Positions 1 through 4,825 of a stretch of DNA of 5,425 nt are shown one piece after another. A model generated the notes under the pieces. The model was not told the DNA's origin and made no database searches. It saw only the letters and a program-made list of their open reading frames with translations. Source of the DNA: Micromonosporaceae bacterium (lineage in GTDB: Bacteria; Actinomycetota; Actinomycetes; Mycobacteriales; Micromonosporaceae). Each line of letters opens with the position of its first letter. The stretch's first letter is position 1. A program made the translations under genes and the position numbers. The DNA lies in contig JADGGF010000319.1 of NCBI GenBank assembly GCA_019690055.1, positions 1 to 5,425 of the forward strand, in the 5' to 3' direction.

Positions 1-269
1 GCCCGGGGGACCGGGCGGCGCCACCAGGCGGCCACCTCCTCGCGGCCGGCGTCGGTGAGCCGCCACGGCCCGGGCGCCGAGGGGTCGTCGCTCGGGCCGC
101 CCTCCCGCACGACCAGGCCGTCGCGCTCCAGGCGCTGCAGCGTCGTCGAGACCTGTCCGATGTTCAGGGGCCAGGCCTGACCGGTCGATGCGTCGAAGTC
201 CTTCCGCAACTGGTACGTCGTGGACGGTCGCCACGACAGCAGCGCGAGCAGCGCGTGCTTCACGGACAT
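1..269 (-). CDS. PadR-family transcriptional regulator (3' end cut by window)
   Basis: The 89 visible residues begin MSVKHALLALLSWRPSTTYQ and continue with a winged-helix pattern. A QVSTTLQRLERDGLV recognition-helix segment lies at about residues 39-53 and a WRLTDAGREEVAAWW wing at about 69-83. This is the N-terminal DNA-binding half of a PadR repressor. The C-terminal dimerisation helices lie beyond the window. The ATG at 269 is chosen because GAGGGG sits 5-6 bases upstream and MSVKHALLALL is a typical PadR N terminus. Family members usually repress a neighbouring gene in response to a small ligand. Here the divergent GNAT gene at 388, across a dyad-rich spacer, is the obvious candidate target, along with padR itself (inference). 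The ligand cannot be told from the sequence. Confidence 0.88.
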   Translation of the reverse strand, partial: MSVKHALLALLSWRPSTTYQLRKDFDASTGQAWPLNIGQVSTTLQRLERDGLVVREGGPSDDPSAPGPWRLTDAGREEVAAWWRRPVPR

Positions 270-324
270 GGTCGCCCCTCGGCTCGATGGTTCCGGCGGC
301 CGCACGGAGCCCGGATGCCGCCTA

Positions 325-354
325 GTTACCGAGTAATGGTTACACGGTAACCAT
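325..354. promoter_or_regulatory. Possible overlapping divergent promoters for padR and GNAT
   Basis: The dyads also read as weak sigma-70-like hexamers in both directions. On the plus strand, TTACCG (326-331) and TAACCA (348-353) are separated by 16 bases. On the minus strand, TTACCG and TAACTA (ending near 325) are also separated by 16. Both are poor matches to consensus and come partly from the palindromes, so this is tentative. If correct, a protein bound at the dyads would block both promoters. Confidence 0.3.
326..354. promoter_or_regulatory. Two tandem TTAC-N3-GTAA dyads, likely PadR operator
   Basis: In the padR/GNAT divergent spacer, TTAC-CGA-GTAA lies at 326-336 and TTAC-ACG-GTAA at 340-350. 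Their starts are 14 bases apart. The second copy extends to a perfect 8-bp inverted repeat, ATGGTTAC-N3-GTAACCAT, at 336-354. These AT-richer sites stand out against the surrounding GC-rich DNA. Their position between divergent regulator and target genes fits an operator that controls both. Ownership by PadR is inferred; TetR and MarR regulators can use similar sites. Confidence 0.6.
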
Positions 355-387
355 CGCCCGGGCAAGGCCCGTCCGCCTCATGGCAGG

Positions 388-906
388 ATGGCGACGATGG
401 CTGTGACCGTACGTCCGATGACCGCGGCCGACGGGCCGGCGGTCCTGCGTATCTACCAGGCCGGGCTGGACACCGAGCTGGCCAGTTTCGAGACCGTCGC
501 CCCCAGCTGGGAGGAGTTCGACAAGGGCAGGCTGCCCGAGCACCGCTTCGTCGCGGTCGACGAGACCGACACCGTGCTCGGCTGGGTGGCTGTGTCCACA
601 GTGTCCAGTCGCCGGGTGTACGCCGGAGTCGTGGAGCACTCCGTGTACGTCGACCCCGCCGCGCACCGGCGGGGGGTCGGTCTGCTCCTGCTGCAGGCCC
701 TGATCGCCTCGACGGAGGCGGCCGGCATCTGGACGATCCAGTCGGGCATCTTCCCGGAGAACGTGGCCAGCCTGCGGCTGCACGAGAAGGCCGGATTCCG
801 GGTGATCGGCATCCGGCACCACCCGGGCCGGATGCAGCGACCGGGCGGACCGTGGCGCGACGTCGTCCTGATGGAGCGGCGCAGTCCGCACGTCTACCCC
901 GCCTGA
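388..906 (+). CDS. GNAT N-acetyltransferase, phosphinothricin-acetyltransferase-like (COG1247 type)
   Basis: This is a full-length single-domain GNAT protein of 172 residues, normal for the family. The N terminus VTVRPMTAADGPAVLRIY (residues 6-23) is the first strand and helix. The acetyl-CoA pyrophosphate-binding motif A is VEHSVYVDPAAHRRGVGLLL (82-101), with the HRRGVG loop. The segment FPENVASLRLHEKAGFRVIG (122-141) is the typical C-terminal motif B. FETVAPSWEEF and the late HPGRMQRPGGPWRDVVLMER block resemble PAT and methionine sulfone/sulfoximine acetyltransferases, which acetylate the amino group of glutamate analogues; the actual substrate is unknown. The start is uncertain. The ATG at 388 has almost no room for a ribosome site, while the in-frame ATG at 397 has AGG about 10 bases upstream and gives the more typical start MAVTVRPM. 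The gene is divergent from padR and probably repressed by it. Confidence 0.9.
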   Translation: MATMAVTVRPMTAADGPAVLRIYQAGLDTELASFETVAPSWEEFDKGRLPEHRFVAVDETDTVLGWVAVSTVSSRRVYAGVVEHSVYVDPAAHRRGVGLLLLQALIASTEAAGIWTIQSGIFPENVASLRLHEKAGFRVIGIRHHPGRMQRPGGPWRDVVLMERRSPHVYPA

Positions 907-922
907 CGACACCTGCGCCACC

Positions 923-955
923 TCGCCCGATCTTCGGCCGTGGACGACCGGGCGA
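923..955. terminator. Candidate bidirectional hairpin between convergent genes
   Basis: TCGCCCG (923-929) pairs with CGGGCGA (949-955) across a 19-base loop. Two more pairs are possible inside a mismatch. The hairpin lies in the 54-base gap between the converging GNAT (stop 906) and GvpA-like (stop 961) genes. There is no U-tract, which is common for GC-rich actinobacterial terminators but weakens the call. Confidence 0.4.
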
Positions 956-960
956 ACCAC

Positions 961-1458
961 TTACCGGGCCTCTAAGTTCCGGATCTCCTGGTCATGGATG
1001 GACCGCAGCGACGCGCTCAGGTCCTGCCTCACCCGGTCCAACGTTCGGGAGGCGTCGACCAGCAGGTCGGCCGCGTCGTCGAGACCACCGGGCGGTGCCC
1101 ACGCCCAGCCCGGCGAGCGGTGGCCGGGCGGCGCCAGGTCGCCGAGCGGGGCCCACGGATGGTCGGGCGCCGGCCAGGTCCGGGGTGACAGCGGAGACGT
1201 GGTGAACTGCGCCGGCACGAATCGGATGCGGGCGTCCAGGGTCAGCAGTCGAAGGCCCAACAAGCGAGCCACGATCGACGCATCGATGACCAGCCCATCC
1301 GCGAGGCGACCACCGGGCGTGACTCGGACACGGACGTCGTCGCCATCGAGCGGTCGTCGGACCGCGTCCGCCGATCGCGACGCGATATCCCCGTCGTTCG
1401 GCAGCCCCAGGTCACGGGCGGCCGTCGCGCCGCGGCGTCGTCGCCACCGTCCACCCAC
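961..1458 (-). CDS. Divergent GvpA-family (gas-vesicle shell-like) protein with extended ends
   Basis: Residues about 53-82 (GLVIDASIVARLLGLRLLTL followed by DARIRF) match the beta-hairpin core of gas-vesicle shell proteins GvpA/GvpJ. In Bacillus and Streptomyces that core reads like GIVIDAFARVSVVGIEILTI followed by EARVV (recalled, not searched). Roughly 10 of 26 core positions agree. The protein is unusual at 165 residues. It has an Arg-rich N terminus (GRWRRRR), no clear copy of the usual first helix (LAEVIDRILDKG), a Pro/Trp-rich stretch at about 88-124, and a C-terminal helix at about 126-164. The start is weak: GTG at 1458 has GGAGG about 15 bases upstream, and no better start is in frame. 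Codon 162 is TTA, rare at this GC content. The gene is the last of three on the strand, 49 bases after the small basic protein. A role in a shell or protein assembly is inference. Confidence 0.65.
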   Translation of the reverse strand: MGGRWRRRRGATAARDLGLPNDGDIASRSADAVRRPLDGDDVRVRVTPGGRLADGLVIDASIVARLLGLRLLTLDARIRFVPAQFTTSPLSPRTWPAPDHPWAPLGDLAPPGHRSPGWAWAPPGGLDDAADLLVDASRTLDRVRQDLSASLRSIHDQEIRNLEAR

Positions 1459-1507
1459 GGCGGTTACCCGACGCCTCCGGCGTATCGCGGCGCGACGTGG
1501 CCGAACC

Positions 1508-1678
1508 TCATGACTCGGTTCTCCGGCGGGCGGACGAGACGGCCGCGCTCGCCGCCACCGCCGTCACGATGCCGGTCAGGGCGACGGCCCCCGTCTTGAG
1601 CGCGGGTTTCTTGGCGGACTTCCTGGTCATCGTGGCGACGGCGCGCCGCCAGCCCTTCTTGCGCTTGAACATTCGCAT
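1508..1678 (-). CDS. Small (56 aa) basic protein with one putative membrane segment
   Basis: This short gene starts at ATG 1678 (MRMFKRKKGWRRAVATMTRK) and stops at TGA 1508. The first 28 residues carry about 12 Lys/Arg. Residues about 30-50 (GAVALTGIVTAVAASAAVSS) form an Ala-rich hydrophobic stretch that could span a membrane, and the C terminus is RRRTES. The charge pattern predicts a basic cytoplasmic N terminus. The start is supported by an in-frame TGA four codons upstream and an AGAGG about 10 bases before the ATG; a second ATG two codons later is possible. Codons end mostly in G/C, as in a real gene. It lies 82 bases after the coiled-coil gene and 49 before the GvpA-like gene on the same strand. 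I do not recognise a family. It could anchor or nucleate the neighbouring proteins at the membrane (inference). Confidence 0.62.
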   Translation of the reverse strand: MRMFKRKKGWRRAVATMTRKSAKKPALKTGAVALTGIVTAVAASAAVSSARRRTES

Positions 1679-1760
1679 TGGTTGTCAACCTCTGGTCGTG
1701 GGCGTGGCTCACGGGGTGGTCGTCCGGTGGCTGGTAGTCATTCGGCTCGTCGTCGATGGG

Positions 1761-2564
1761 CTAGACGAGCGTCTCGGGGATATCGGACCGCTTGGCGGGA
1801 AGGTGCTCCGCCGGCTCCGGCTGGACCGCGACCTCGGTCTGTTTGGCCCGGCTCTCCTCGGCCAGGGATTCCTGGCTCCTCCGGGCGTTGTCGACTGCGG
1901 CCTCCGCGGACTCGGCGTCTGCCCGGCCGTCAAGGGACAGCGATCGGGCGTACTCATGCGCCTCGTTGGCGACTCGTTGGGCTGCGGCGGCGGCCTCCTC
2001 GGCCAGGGACCGAGCTGCTTCCATCTGTTGACGTACGCTGTCGATCCGATTCTTGGCGGCCTCGGCCGCCGCCTGCGCCACCTGGACGGCCTTCTCGGCT
2101 GAGGCGCGCACGTCGGCCGCGACCCGCTCGACCGCCTCGGCCGCCTCCCGGCGCGCCCGGTCGCGCTCAGCGTCGAGAACCTGCGTGAGATGCTCGCGCG
2201 CGGACTGGGTACGGCGTTCGATCTCCTGCTCCGCATCGCGTCGGGCCTGGCGAATGCGCTCCTTGCCCGCCTCGGCCACCGCCGTCGCCTTGTCGGCGAG
2301 CTCCTTGACCCGCCGGGCCTCGGCCAACGCGTCCTGCTCGGCCTGTTTGGCCCGCGCCACAGCCGCTTCGGCTCGGCGGAGCCGTCCCTCGACGGTGTCA
2401 CGGGCCCCGGGCAGCGCATCGGCGGCCGCCACGGTCATCCGGCGGATGCCGTCCGCCGCCGTCCTCACCCGCAGCGTCTTGGACACCAGCCATGCGCTGT
2501 TGCGGGGCAGGTCCTTCAGCCCGGTCGCGGCGTGGTGGGCGACCCACCGCACTGGTCGGAACAT
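1761..2564 (-). CDS. Ala-rich long coiled-coil protein, function unknown
   Basis: The product is 267 residues with no Cys. Residues 1-53 (from MFRPVRWVAHHAATGLKDLP) form a distinct, probably amphipathic N-terminal segment. Residues about 57-245 are an almost unbroken charged Ala/Glu/Arg/Gln helix with heptad-like spacing (for example AEARRVKELADKATAVAEAG and RRDAEQEIERRTQSAREHL), which predicts a long coiled coil. The last 20 residues are Pro-containing and probably disordered. The ATG at 2564 has AAAGGA about 14 bases upstream, a long but usable spacing. It is the first gene of a probable three-gene operon ending in a GvpA-like protein. Coiled-coil proteins do occur in some gas-vesicle clusters, but I cannot assign this one to a named Gvp family. 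A structural or scaffold role is inference; low complexity makes homology by composition unreliable. Confidence 0.8.
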   Translation of the reverse strand: MFRPVRWVAHHAATGLKDLPRNSAWLVSKTLRVRTAADGIRRMTVAAADALPGARDTVEGRLRRAEAAVARAKQAEQDALAEARRVKELADKATAVAEAGKERIRQARRDAEQEIERRTQSAREHLTQVLDAERDRARREAAEAVERVAADVRASAEKAVQVAQAAAEAAKNRIDSVRQQMEAARSLAEEAAAAAQRVANEAHEYARSLSLDGRADAESAEAAVDNARRSQESLAEESRAKQTEVAVQPEPAEHLPAKRSDIPETLV

Positions 2565-2598
2565 GGTGTCGGATCGCGTCCTTTCACGGGTCCGAGTG

Positions 2599-2615
2599 GG
2601 CAGCGCAGCGCTGCC
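2599..2615. repeat. Perfect 8-bp inverted repeat, 1-base centre
   Basis: GGCAGCGC-A-GCGCTGCC lies 35 bases upstream of the coiled-coil start. With a 1-base centre it is better suited to binding a dimeric protein than to forming a terminator hairpin. It could be an operator in the leader of the coiled-coil operon. Confidence 0.5.
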
Positions 2616-2649
2616 AAGGGCGCTCGGTCACGTCGGGGCTCACGTTAGG

Positions 2650-2665
2650 GACACCGGCCGGTGTC
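2650..2665. repeat. Perfect 16-bp palindrome GACACCGGCCGGTGTC
   Basis: This uninterrupted self-complementary 16-mer lies 86 bases upstream of the coiled-coil start and next to a possible minus-strand -10 (2647-2642). The position suits a regulator-binding site. No matching regulator is identified, and chance is not excluded in GC-rich DNA. Confidence 0.5.
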
Positions 2666-2722
2666 GCGGGCGGCTTCGGACGAGATTCCATCCAAGGCAG
2701 GAGACGCCGGCCGCGTCGTGGA

Positions 2723-3005
2723 TCAGCGTCTGGCCGCCAGCCAGGCAAGCCCGCGTTCGACGGCCGGTCGGTGCTCGCTGGGCCCGGTGACGAGCCGGGC
2801 GGAGATGACGTCGGGGTCGACAAGTCCGGCATCGAGGAGAGCAGCGACGAAGGTCTGGTCCTTCTCCCAACATGGTCGCCTCGGGCGGCAGTTGATCCTC
2901 GGTGAACGTGCCAAGGATGGCTTGCGAACCAACGACGATGACGGCCGGCCGTTCGATGATCTGGCACGCGGCGCGAATCGCGTGCTCGAGTTGGTCGCGC
3001 CTCAT
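2723..3005 (-). pseudogene. DUF6036/AbiEii-like nucleotidyltransferase toxin, internally deleted and frameshifted
   Basis: The N-terminal part, MRRDQLEHAIRAACQIIERP then AVIVVGSQAILGTFTEDQL and PPEAT, is the start of a DUF6036-type nucleotidyltransferase. It includes the GSQ turn of the nucleotide-binding fold. It reads in frame from ATG 3005 to about 2874. The family C terminus, EKDQTFVAALLDAGLVDPDV through GLAWLAARR, follows at once in another frame, from about 2866 to the TGA at 2723. The two parts join at about 2867-2873. Intact relatives carry a long central region here, including the acidic catalytic residues; its size, about 80-100 residues, is from memory. A deletion not divisible by three therefore removed the active site. 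The original frame stays open to 2640 and could make a 121-residue chimera. The ATG overlaps the upstream XRE stop by one base, so the pair was an operon. Confidence 0.8.
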
Positions 3006-3523
3006 CAGCTCGCCTTGCGCAGGACTTCGGCCCGTTCGTGTTGCGGCAGCAGTCCGCCCATCGGCGACACCTCGCGCATCTGCACGGAGTCGGTGCCCAG
3101 TCCGGTCATGACTCGTCGCAGACCCGGTAGGTCGCCGCCCTCGATAAGCCGCTGCCAGCGGTCAAGGTTGCGCAGGTGAGGTTGGCCGTGGACGCTCTGG
3201 CGCAGCCTGGCGAGGTTACGCAGCATGGTCGGGCGCCACTCATTGAGCGTCTGCGGCGTGAGATGCATCGAGAGTTGGCGGTGTAGCCGCCAGGACCGTT
3301 CGGGGGAGCGGCCCAGGTCCGGCTTGACCGGGCGTCGGACGATCTCCAGCCGGTAGCCCATGCATGACAGGAGCCGGTCGAGCATCTGGTCGCTCATCGG
3401 CGCCCGTCCAGAGAGGAACTGGCTGATGCTGGGTTGACGCACACCACTGATACGAGACAGCTCGGATTGACTGGTGCCGGTCTCTCGCATCACCTGCTGC
3501 AGAATCTCGCTACGGGTCGGCAC
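3005..3523 (-). CDS. XRE-type helix-turn-helix protein, probable antitoxin/autorepressor
   Basis: The product is 172 residues from GTG 3523 (MPTRSEILQQVMRETG). The XRE helix-turn-helix lies at residues about 17-56, with TSQSELSRISGVRQPSISQF as scaffold and recognition helices. Helical segments follow, including WRLHRQLSMHLTPQTLNEWR and RNLDRWQRLIEGGDLPGLRR. HTH genes of this layout preceding a DUF6036/AbiEii nucleotidyltransferase act as antitoxins and repress their own operon. The reading frame stays open upstream to a TTG at 3577, but that would run through the -10 and the palindrome. The GTG start fits the usual protein N terminus and leaves a very short leader with no clear ribosome site. 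The gene is intact, while its partner at 2723-3005 is broken. It may now serve only as a repressor (inference). Confidence 0.82.
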   Translation of the reverse strand: MPTRSEILQQVMRETGTSQSELSRISGVRQPSISQFLSGRAPMSDQMLDRLLSCMGYRLEIVRRPVKPDLGRSPERSWRLHRQLSMHLTPQTLNEWRPTMLRNLARLRQSVHGQPHLRNLDRWQRLIEGGDLPGLRRVMTGLGTDSVQMREVSPMGGLLPQHERAEVLRKAS

Positions 3524-3531
3524 GACGTGCG

Positions 3532-3550
3532 TACAGCACTCAGTGCTATA
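3532..3550. promoter_or_regulatory. Palindromic operator over the XRE operon -10
   Basis: The minus strand reads TATAGCACT-G-AGTGCTGTA. The inner AGCACT-N-AGTGCT arms are a perfect inverted repeat, and the outer arms match at the terminal TA but for one mismatch. The site starts 9 bases upstream of the GTG at 3523 and includes the predicted -10. A dimeric XRE protein bound here would block RNA polymerase, the usual autoregulation of antitoxins. Confidence 0.65.
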
Positions 3551-3574
3551 GGAGCGAGAGCTGCGCCGCGCCAA
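3545..3574 (-). promoter_or_regulatory. Sigma-70-like promoter of the XRE operon
   Basis: On the minus strand, TTGGCG (3574-3569) and TATAGC (3550-3545) are separated by 18 bases. Transcription would start near 3538, giving a leader of about 15 bases before GTG 3523 and explaining the missing ribosome site. The -10 lies inside the palindrome at 3532-3550. Confidence 0.5.
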
Positions 3575-3660
3575 CAACGAGAGGCGCCTCCTGCCTGGTC
3601 GTCGTGCGTTCCATCGGCGTCCGTGCCTTGTGGTGTGCCGCCGCGGACCTCACGGATGGC

Positions 3661-3680
3661 CCCGCCCTGGAGCGGGCGGG
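3661..3680. repeat. Inverted repeat abutting the sigma-operon -35
   Basis: CCCGCCC (3661-3667) and GGGCGGG (3674-3680) flank a 6-base centre. The right arm shares its last two G with the proposed ECF -35 element GGAACC at 3679. No gene reads into it that would need a terminator, so a regulator site is more likely than a terminator. The evidence is positional only. Confidence 0.4.
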
Positions 3681-3706
3681 AACCTACCGTCACCGCCAGG
3701 CGTGAC
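3679..3706 (+). promoter_or_regulatory. ECF-type promoter of the DUF4232/sigma operon
   Basis: GGAACC (3679-3684) followed 16 bases later by CGTGAC (3701-3706) closely matches the general ECF sigma promoter pattern, GGAAC -35 with a CGTC-like -10. Transcription would begin near 3712, leaving about a 26-base leader to the ATG at 3738. Because the operon encodes an ECF sigma factor, self-activation is likely (inference). Confidence 0.6.
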
Positions 3707-3737
3707 CGAGGTGACTGAACCGATAGGAGGTGCAGGC

Positions 3738-4337
3738 ATGGTGGCGAGGCGACGGGCCCTGGCGCTGGCGGCAGCGATCGCGGCGGTGGGTCTTTGCGGC
3801 TGCGCATCGGCGGACGGGGGAGGGCCCGTCGCCGCACCGACCGTGACAGGCGCGACGGCCCTGCCGACGGAGATACCGGAACCCACGGCGACCGGGCCGG
3901 CTCCCTGTCGGGCCGATGACGTGACGGTGTCGAGCGAGGAGCTGTCCGCCGGGTCAGGGCATCGAGGTCGGGTGATACGGCTGCGTAACACGTCCAGCGC
4001 GGCGTGTACGCTCGACGGGTACGCCGACGTACGAGCGCTCGGCGCCGACGGCCAGGAACTCGGTGTCGCCGAGCACACCATGACGGGATATCTCGCTGGC
4101 GTGGCCAACACTGTCGCCCGTCCCGTCCTGCTGGTGCCCGGTTCGACGGCTTCCTTCTCGGTGGAGGCACTGGCATTTCGGCTGATCGACGGATCGTCCG
4201 GCCCGCCGTACCGGACGCTCGTCATCACGTTGCCCGGTGACAATACGTCACTGTCCGTCGAATGGAGCGGCACGGACGCATGCGACGTACTGGAGGTGCA
4301 TCCGTTCGTGCCGGGGGAGACTGGGTCGGTCCGGTGA
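3738..4337 (+). CDS. DUF4232-domain lipoprotein
   Basis: The ATG at 3738 has an excellent AGGAGG ribosome site seven bases upstream. The 199-residue product begins with ARRR, a hydrophobic stretch (ALALAAAIAAVGL) and a lipobox LCGC with Cys22 as the likely lipidated residue, so it is exported and anchored to the outer face of the membrane. A Pro/Thr-rich linker (about 30-56) precedes a DUF4232 domain at about 57-193. This domain has paired Cys (57, 90, 182) and the characteristic blocks RLRNTSSAACTLDGY and GYLAGV followed by LLVPGSTASFSVEA. DUF4232 is a common actinobacterial extracytoplasmic beta-domain of unknown function. The gene is first in the operon, and its TGA overlaps the GTG start of the sigma factor (GTGA). 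A sensor or envelope-stress role is inferred from this coupling. Confidence 0.88.
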   Translation: MVARRRALALAAAIAAVGLCGCASADGGGPVAAPTVTGATALPTEIPEPTATGPAPCRADDVTVSSEELSAGSGHRGRVIRLRNTSSAACTLDGYADVRALGADGQELGVAEHTMTGYLAGVANTVARPVLLVPGSTASFSVEALAFRLIDGSSGPPYRTLVITLPGDNTSLSVEWSGTDACDVLEVHPFVPGETGSVR

Positions 4338-4825
4338 AGGCCTCGGACGACTTCGACGCGTTCTACACCGGCTCGTGTCGCCGTCTGGTCGGCCAGGTCT
4401 ACGCCATGGTGGGACACCTCGGTGAGGCCGAGGACGCGGTGCAGGAGGCGTACTGCCGGGCGTGGCAGCGGTGGTCGAGTGTGCGGGAGTACACCGACCC
4501 CGAGGCGTGGGTCCGCACGGTCGCCTATCGCGTGGCCGTCAGCAGTTGGCGCAAGGCGGTGAACCGGCTCACCGCGCACCGTCGTCACGGTCCGCCCGAC
4601 CCGGTCCCGGACATCGGTCCGGAGCAGATCGCGTTCGTCGAGTGCCTGCGGGCCCTGACGCCCGAGCAGCGACGCGCGGTCGTGCTGCACCACCTGGTCG
4701 GGCTCACCGTCGACGACATCGCGGCCGAGACCGGCGTCCCGGTCGGCACGGTGAAGTCTCGGCTCGCCCGCGGCCGGAAGGCGATGGCGGCGCTGCTCGA
4801 TAAGGAGGCGAATGCCGATGTCTAA
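4334..4825 (+). CDS. SigE-family ECF RNA polymerase sigma factor
   Basis: This 163-residue ECF sigma factor contains only regions 2 and 4. Region 2 runs from about 5 to 82. It includes FDAFYTGSCRRLVGQVYAMV, the core-binding GEAEDAVQEAYCRAWQRW (region 2.2) and PEAWVRTVAYRVAVSSWRKA (2.3-2.4), which reads the -10. A short linker follows. Region 4 (about 101-155) includes LRALTPEQRRAVVLHHLVGL and the -35-binding helix-turn-helix TVDDIAAETGVPVGTVKSRL. The start GTG 4334 overlaps the lipoprotein stop by four bases, and the product then begins at the usual place (KASDDFDAFY). Upstream in-frame codons would add an Arg-rich tail unlike the family. The gene shares eight bases with the next gene, indicating tight coupling to its regulator. 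Length and region order are normal; the regulon is unknown. Confidence 0.92.
   Translation: MKASDDFDAFYTGSCRRLVGQVYAMVGHLGEAEDAVQEAYCRAWQRWSSVREYTDPEAWVRTVAYRVAVSSWRKAVNRLTAHRRHGPPDPVPDIGPEQIAFVECLRALTPEQRRAVVLHHLVGLTVDDIAAETGVPVGTVKSRLARGRKAMAALLDKEANADV
4804..4817 (+). promoter_or_regulatory. Ribosome site deciding the start of the membrane DUF4232 gene
   Basis: GGAGG at 4804-4808 lies 9 bases before ATG 4818 but only 3 before the in-frame ATG 4812. The later ATG is therefore the better start. The site is inside the end of the sigma gene, so its use depends on coupled translation. Confidence 0.6.

Larger units (their letters stand above)
2565..2722. other. Intergenic region upstream of the coiled-coil operon
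   Basis: No gene is supported in these 158 bases. They hold two strong palindromes (listed separately) and a possible minus-strand -10, TAACGT, at 2647-2642. That -10 has no good -35, and the 16-bp palindrome covers where the -35 would be. The promoter of the coiled-coil operon is therefore expected here. Confidence 0.4.

Noticed and set aside
1..16. GCCCGG-GGGA-CCGGGC hairpin as a terminator
   Set aside because: It lies inside the padR coding sequence, has no U-tract and is explained by GC-rich codons.
388..906. Naming the GNAT gene as a true bar/pat herbicide-resistance gene
   Set aside because: The COG1247 family covers many substrates, and no residue visible here proves phosphinothricin as the substrate.
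1497..2102. Plus-strand open frame of 201 codons opposite the coiled-coil gene and small gene
   Set aside because: It has no ribosome site or recognisable domain, and it is antisense to a coherent coiled-coil protein with a regular helix pattern.
3532..3550. CIRCE (HrcA) element
   Set aside because: The AGCACT and AGTGCT arms resemble CIRCE half-sites, but CIRCE separates them by 9 bases and here the gap is 1. No heat-shock gene follows.
3524..3577. Longer XRE protein beginning at TTG 3577
   Set aside because: The added residues come from the promoter and palindrome, and the GTG at 3523 gives the usual N terminus.
3578..3660. A further gene or regulatory site in the left half of the XRE-sigma divergent spacer
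   Set aside because: Only a 10-bp palindrome (GAGGCGCCTC, 3581-3590) is visible. This is short enough to occur by chance, and no start with a ribosome site was found.
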